From assembly GCA_963575745.1 (NCBI GenBank), contig CAUYUJ010000708.1, positions 26,741 through 90,740 on the forward strand: a DNA stretch of 64,000 bases, given 5' to 3'. Under the pieces are notes generated by a model that was given only the letters and a program-made list of their open reading frames with translations, ran no database searches and was not told the DNA's origin. The stretch is from Prorocentrum cordatum (lineage: Eukaryota > Sar > Dinophyceae > Prorocentrales > Prorocentraceae). Below are positions 61,075 to 64,000 of this stretch, piece after piece; the first letter of the stretch is position 1, and each line of letters opens with the position of its first letter. The position numbers were made by a program, and so were the translations under genes.

Positions 61075-62635
61075 CGAGTTCCCACGTCTGCAGTCCAGAC
61101 GCTGAAAGAGGTGCCACTCTATTGGGCCCCGGAGGGACTCTGCATTTCGGGCCCGTCCTCGGGCCCGGACCCCCAGAGCCTATTCGTTGCCGAGGCTCGC
61201 CGTGGCCAGGACTGCACCCGCGTTCCCTGTCCAGCGTGCCCTCTGGCAGCAGGACGTCTGTAGGTCGGTGTGACTTGCGAGCGCCTGGGAGGGCACGGCA
61301 ATGGTCACGGTCGGTTCGTGTCGTGGCGACGTGGCCGCAACCCCAGCGTGGCCGTTCAAGGTTGGCCGTTGACGGCGGCCTAGATCCGGGCGGATCTGTT
61401 CTAACGAACATCGCGATCGTGCAGGGTCGAGTGACCTGCGCGGTGCCACAGTCCAACGCGCAAGGCCGCACGACTCGAATCTGCCGCAGCCGTCCTTGGT
61501 GGATTGTTCCGTACCGCACGGGGTCCCACGAGTGTCAGCGGTAACCGTGCGGGCCGTCATTTCCGCTTCGATGTCGTTTGCGGGAATGCGTTTTTCCGCA
61601 CCCGAGTTGTTGGGGTTGTTAGCTCCCGAGCCGCCTTCCACGTCTTTCATACCGCGGCCGTCAGGCCCAACGTGGGCCAATGCTCTTTTGGAGTGTTGTT
61701 GTCCGTCTTTGATTAAGATTGATTGTATGTTGCGGCCGCAGGGTCTAAAGTGCCTCGGTGTTCCTTCGGTATCTCGCCTCGCGTTCTTGGGTGGGGATCG
61801 CTCGAACACATTCATTTTGTTCGTGCCAAAGTATCTCGGGATTAAGCTCGAGTTCTCGGCATTCGATTCGACACCAGGCTCAAGGCCGTGAGAGGCATTC
61901 GTGTTGGTAGGTGATGCGTGGAGTGCGCGCCCCACTTTGTAGTTATTGCTTTGGACGGACGGAAATGACGAGTATATTGTCCTGGGCACGGTCATCAGTC
62001 GACGCAGGCTGTGAATCAGGCAGGATGGCAGGGGCATTCGCAGAGCAGCGGAACCAATGTTGCATAATATATGCAATAGCACATCCATGTAATCCTTTCT
62101 GATTGCGTTGGCTTCCGTGCACAGGCCAGCGCCATCGATGCCGCATGCAGAAAAGCGAATGCGAGATTCGTATTCACAATGGGTGGGGAGAGGGTCAAGG
62201 GTGCAGTTGCCGCGTAAGCTTCAAGGGACGTTTGGCAGCAGGATAAGGGAGTACCATTGGATAACCGAAGGTAGCATGGACGAACCGAGGTTGATAGCGA
62301 CATTGACACTGATGGCATGAAAGCAGCGTCGATGAGGAGGGGGACGTATGAGAAGTAGAAAGAGTATGTGCCAGGACGCGTGCGATAAGGAAGCCACTGG
62401 CAAAACGATGCGCAGGAGTGACCAGAGCTGGTGCAGACGGGTCCGCCCAGGGCGCCGTGTGCAGTCGTCTCCCGACCTGGCCCTCGCCTCTTCCCCCTCT
62501 TGGGCGTGGCTTACGCCTGCGGGCCGTCAGGGCGCACACTCGATGAGAGGCGAGCGAACGAAGAGGACCCCCGATGTCTCGCCACAGCTCAGGGGGGCTG
62601 CTCTCCAGACAGGGACGTCTCTGTTCGGCTCCCCT
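61075..62635. other. Longest gene-free single-copy stretch of the right arm
   Basis: 61500-62350 is less GC-rich than its surroundings and has a 302-codon open frame on the minus strand (61180-62088) without a recognisable domain, leader or splice context. GCCTCGCGTTCT near 61785 with its flanks resembles 924-970. No gene is called. Confidence 0.4.
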
Positions 62636-63455
62636 GGGATGGAGGAGGAGGAGGAGCAGGAGGAGGAGGAGGAGGAGGAGGAGGAGGCGGAGGAGGAGGC
62701 GGGAGGAGGGTGGAGGGAGGAGGGAGGAGGGATGAAGGGGAGGAGGAAGGAGGTGACAGAGGGAGGAGGAGGAGGATGAGGGCGGAGGGAGGAGGGAGGA
62801 GGGAGGATGGGAGCGAGGGCAGGAGGGAGGAGGGCGGAGGGAGGGAGGGAGGAGGAGGAGGGGAGAAGCGGGAAGAGGGAGGAGGGAGAGGGAGGAGGGA
62901 GGAGGGAGGAGGGAGGGAGGGATGAGGGAGGATGAGGAGGGAGGGGGAGGAGGGAGGAGGAGGAGGGAGGAGGGAGGAAGGGCGCGGAGGAGGGAGGAGG
63001 GAGGCAGGGAGAGGGAGGAGGGAAGAGGGAGGCCAGAGTTTTTGAAGTAGAAATGAGGGAGGACGGAGCTCGGCCGAATGAGCTATCCCGCGCCGCTCGG
63101 AGGACGGACGGAGGGAGGAGCAATGTGCTGCGCTCCTTGCTGAGCGGAAGGCGGGCTGAGCGCGGGGCAGGGAGGGGGTGATGGAGGCGGAGGCGGCGGG
63201 TGGTGGAAGGGAGTGGGAGGGAGGGAGGAAAGGGAGGGAGGGAGGTCTAAGGGAGGAAGGGCGGGAGGGAGGACGAAGGGAGGCGGGGGAGGGAGGGAGG
63301 GAGGGAGGGCGGAGAGAGGGAGGTGGGGGAGGGAGGGAGGGGAGGGGAGGGGCAGGAGGAGGAGTGCGTGTGAGGAGGAGGTGAGGAGGGGAGGAGGAGG
63401 AGGAGGGAGGGAGGGAGGGAGGGAGGGAGGGAGGGAGGAGGAGGACAGTCCCCGC
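62636..63455. repeat. GGA/GGGA microsatellite block with unique islands
   Basis: About 820 bp of GGA, GGGA and GGGAGGA units, broken by a unique stretch at 63030-63175. Poly-Pro/Ser frames on the minus strand are artefacts. Confidence 0.95.
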
Positions 63456-63551
63456 CCCAGAGAGGTTTGCATTCCCTTGGGGGTGCTTGGGCTCTCCAAC
63501 GTGGAATATGTGTCCCGCGCTCTCGGCATCGTCTCCACAGGGGTCAGTGTC

Positions 63552-63668
63552 AAATCGGGCATGTCCCTTTGCAGGAGGCATGTTTAACAATAGTGAGAAA
63601 ATAGTCTGGGCACGATTTTTTCCTATCTTCCACCAACCTCCGCCTGTTGCAGGACGTGCCCGACCCAA
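63552..63668 (+). mobile_element. IE-1 TIR element, short form (117 bp)
   Basis: AAATCGGGCATGTCCCTTTG at left, GCAGGACGTGCCCGACC at right, inner GTCTGGGCACGATTTTTT. The shortest complete copy. Confidence 0.8.
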
Positions 63669-64000
63669 GGTCGGGGGCGGCCAAGAGAGGGTGATGACAC
63701 GGGGGGGGGAGCGGCTATCATGACGGCGGCCACGATATCTCCCCATCTCTCCTGGCGCCTTTTTCTCGTTTCGATACGTCCCCGACCCCCCACCCCCGGG
63801 GCCACGCACGTGCCGCCAGCCATGCTTGGCGCGCCCCCCTTCATGGACGCCAGGGCTGGACGTAGACGGTGTTTGTGGCCATTTCGTGGGCCGTCTTCGG
63901 CTCGACCTCGCCGTGCGGCACAAGGGCGGGTCGAGGACAGCACGCGGGCAAACGAAGAAAGAGCCAAAACGAGAACGAAGAACGCCGAGTGCCGTGCCTG
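63669..64000. other. F12 segment and end of window
   Basis: 63690-63840 is an F12 copy following an IE-1, as at 49.1-50.0 kb. No gene in the remainder. Confidence 0.5.

Noticed and set aside
61180-62088. A 302-codon minus-strand open frame
   Set aside because: No recognisable domain, and it overlaps dispersed repeat words. Open length alone is weak evidence in GC-rich DNA.

Overview
This window is nuclear DNA from a dinoflagellate. The species cannot be read from it. The main evidence is the dinoflagellate spliced-leader (DinoSL) sequence, fossilised in three places: an exact 21-nt copy at the 5' end of a LINE (11563-11583, minus), a nested double copy in front of an intact sulfotransferase ORF (2187-2223, plus), and a degenerate series at 19336-19400. 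Introns that seem to start with GA rather than GT, GC-rich DNA packed with microsatellites, and a one-domain EF-hand voltage-gated channel gene fit the same origin. Coding density is very low, and most long open frames are low-complexity shadows of triplet repeats.

Genes. (1) 2306-3205 (+): an intact, intronless sulfotransferase-like retrogene. (2) 14056-32554 (+): seven exons of a voltage-gated cation channel, running from S2 through S4, S5, pore and S6 to an EF-hand C-terminus. A 14-kb intron separates S6 from the C-terminal exons, and the S1 end was not found. (3) 54262-54344 (+): one exon resembling a ubiquitin/SUMO E1-type adenylation enzyme. No rRNA, tRNA, CRISPR or bacterial-type operon was seen.

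Mobile DNA. LINE-1 (5020-11583, minus) is nearly full length: zinc-finger/coiled-coil N-terminus, endonuclease, reverse transcriptase, RNase H, with several frameshifts. LINE-2 (22030-27790, plus) is a decayed RTE-like element. LINE-3 (50130-52830, minus) is a fragment related to LINE-1, split by a repeat insertion. A weak RNase H-like piece lies at 46971-47580. At least a dozen families of short (about 110-210 bp) terminal-inverted-repeat (TIR) elements occur, often nested. The most numerous, called IE-1 here, has about fifteen copies; one copy is precisely an intron of the channel gene, and others carry 8-10 bp target-site duplications. IE-1 is therefore an introner: a TIR element that makes introns.

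Layout: 0-2 kb TCG repeats and dispersed elements; 2.2-3.2 kb sulfotransferase; 3.5-4.8 kb 386-bp tandem repeat; 5-11.6 kb LINE-1; 11.6-14 kb GGA, GAT and AAT microsatellites; 14-17.7 kb channel transmembrane exons; 17.7-31.8 kb giant intron holding satellite-like arrays, LINE-2 and a hairpin array; 31.8-32.6 kb channel C-terminus; 32.6-64 kb intergenic or intronic mosaic of TIR elements, minisatellites, LINE-3 and GGA repeats.
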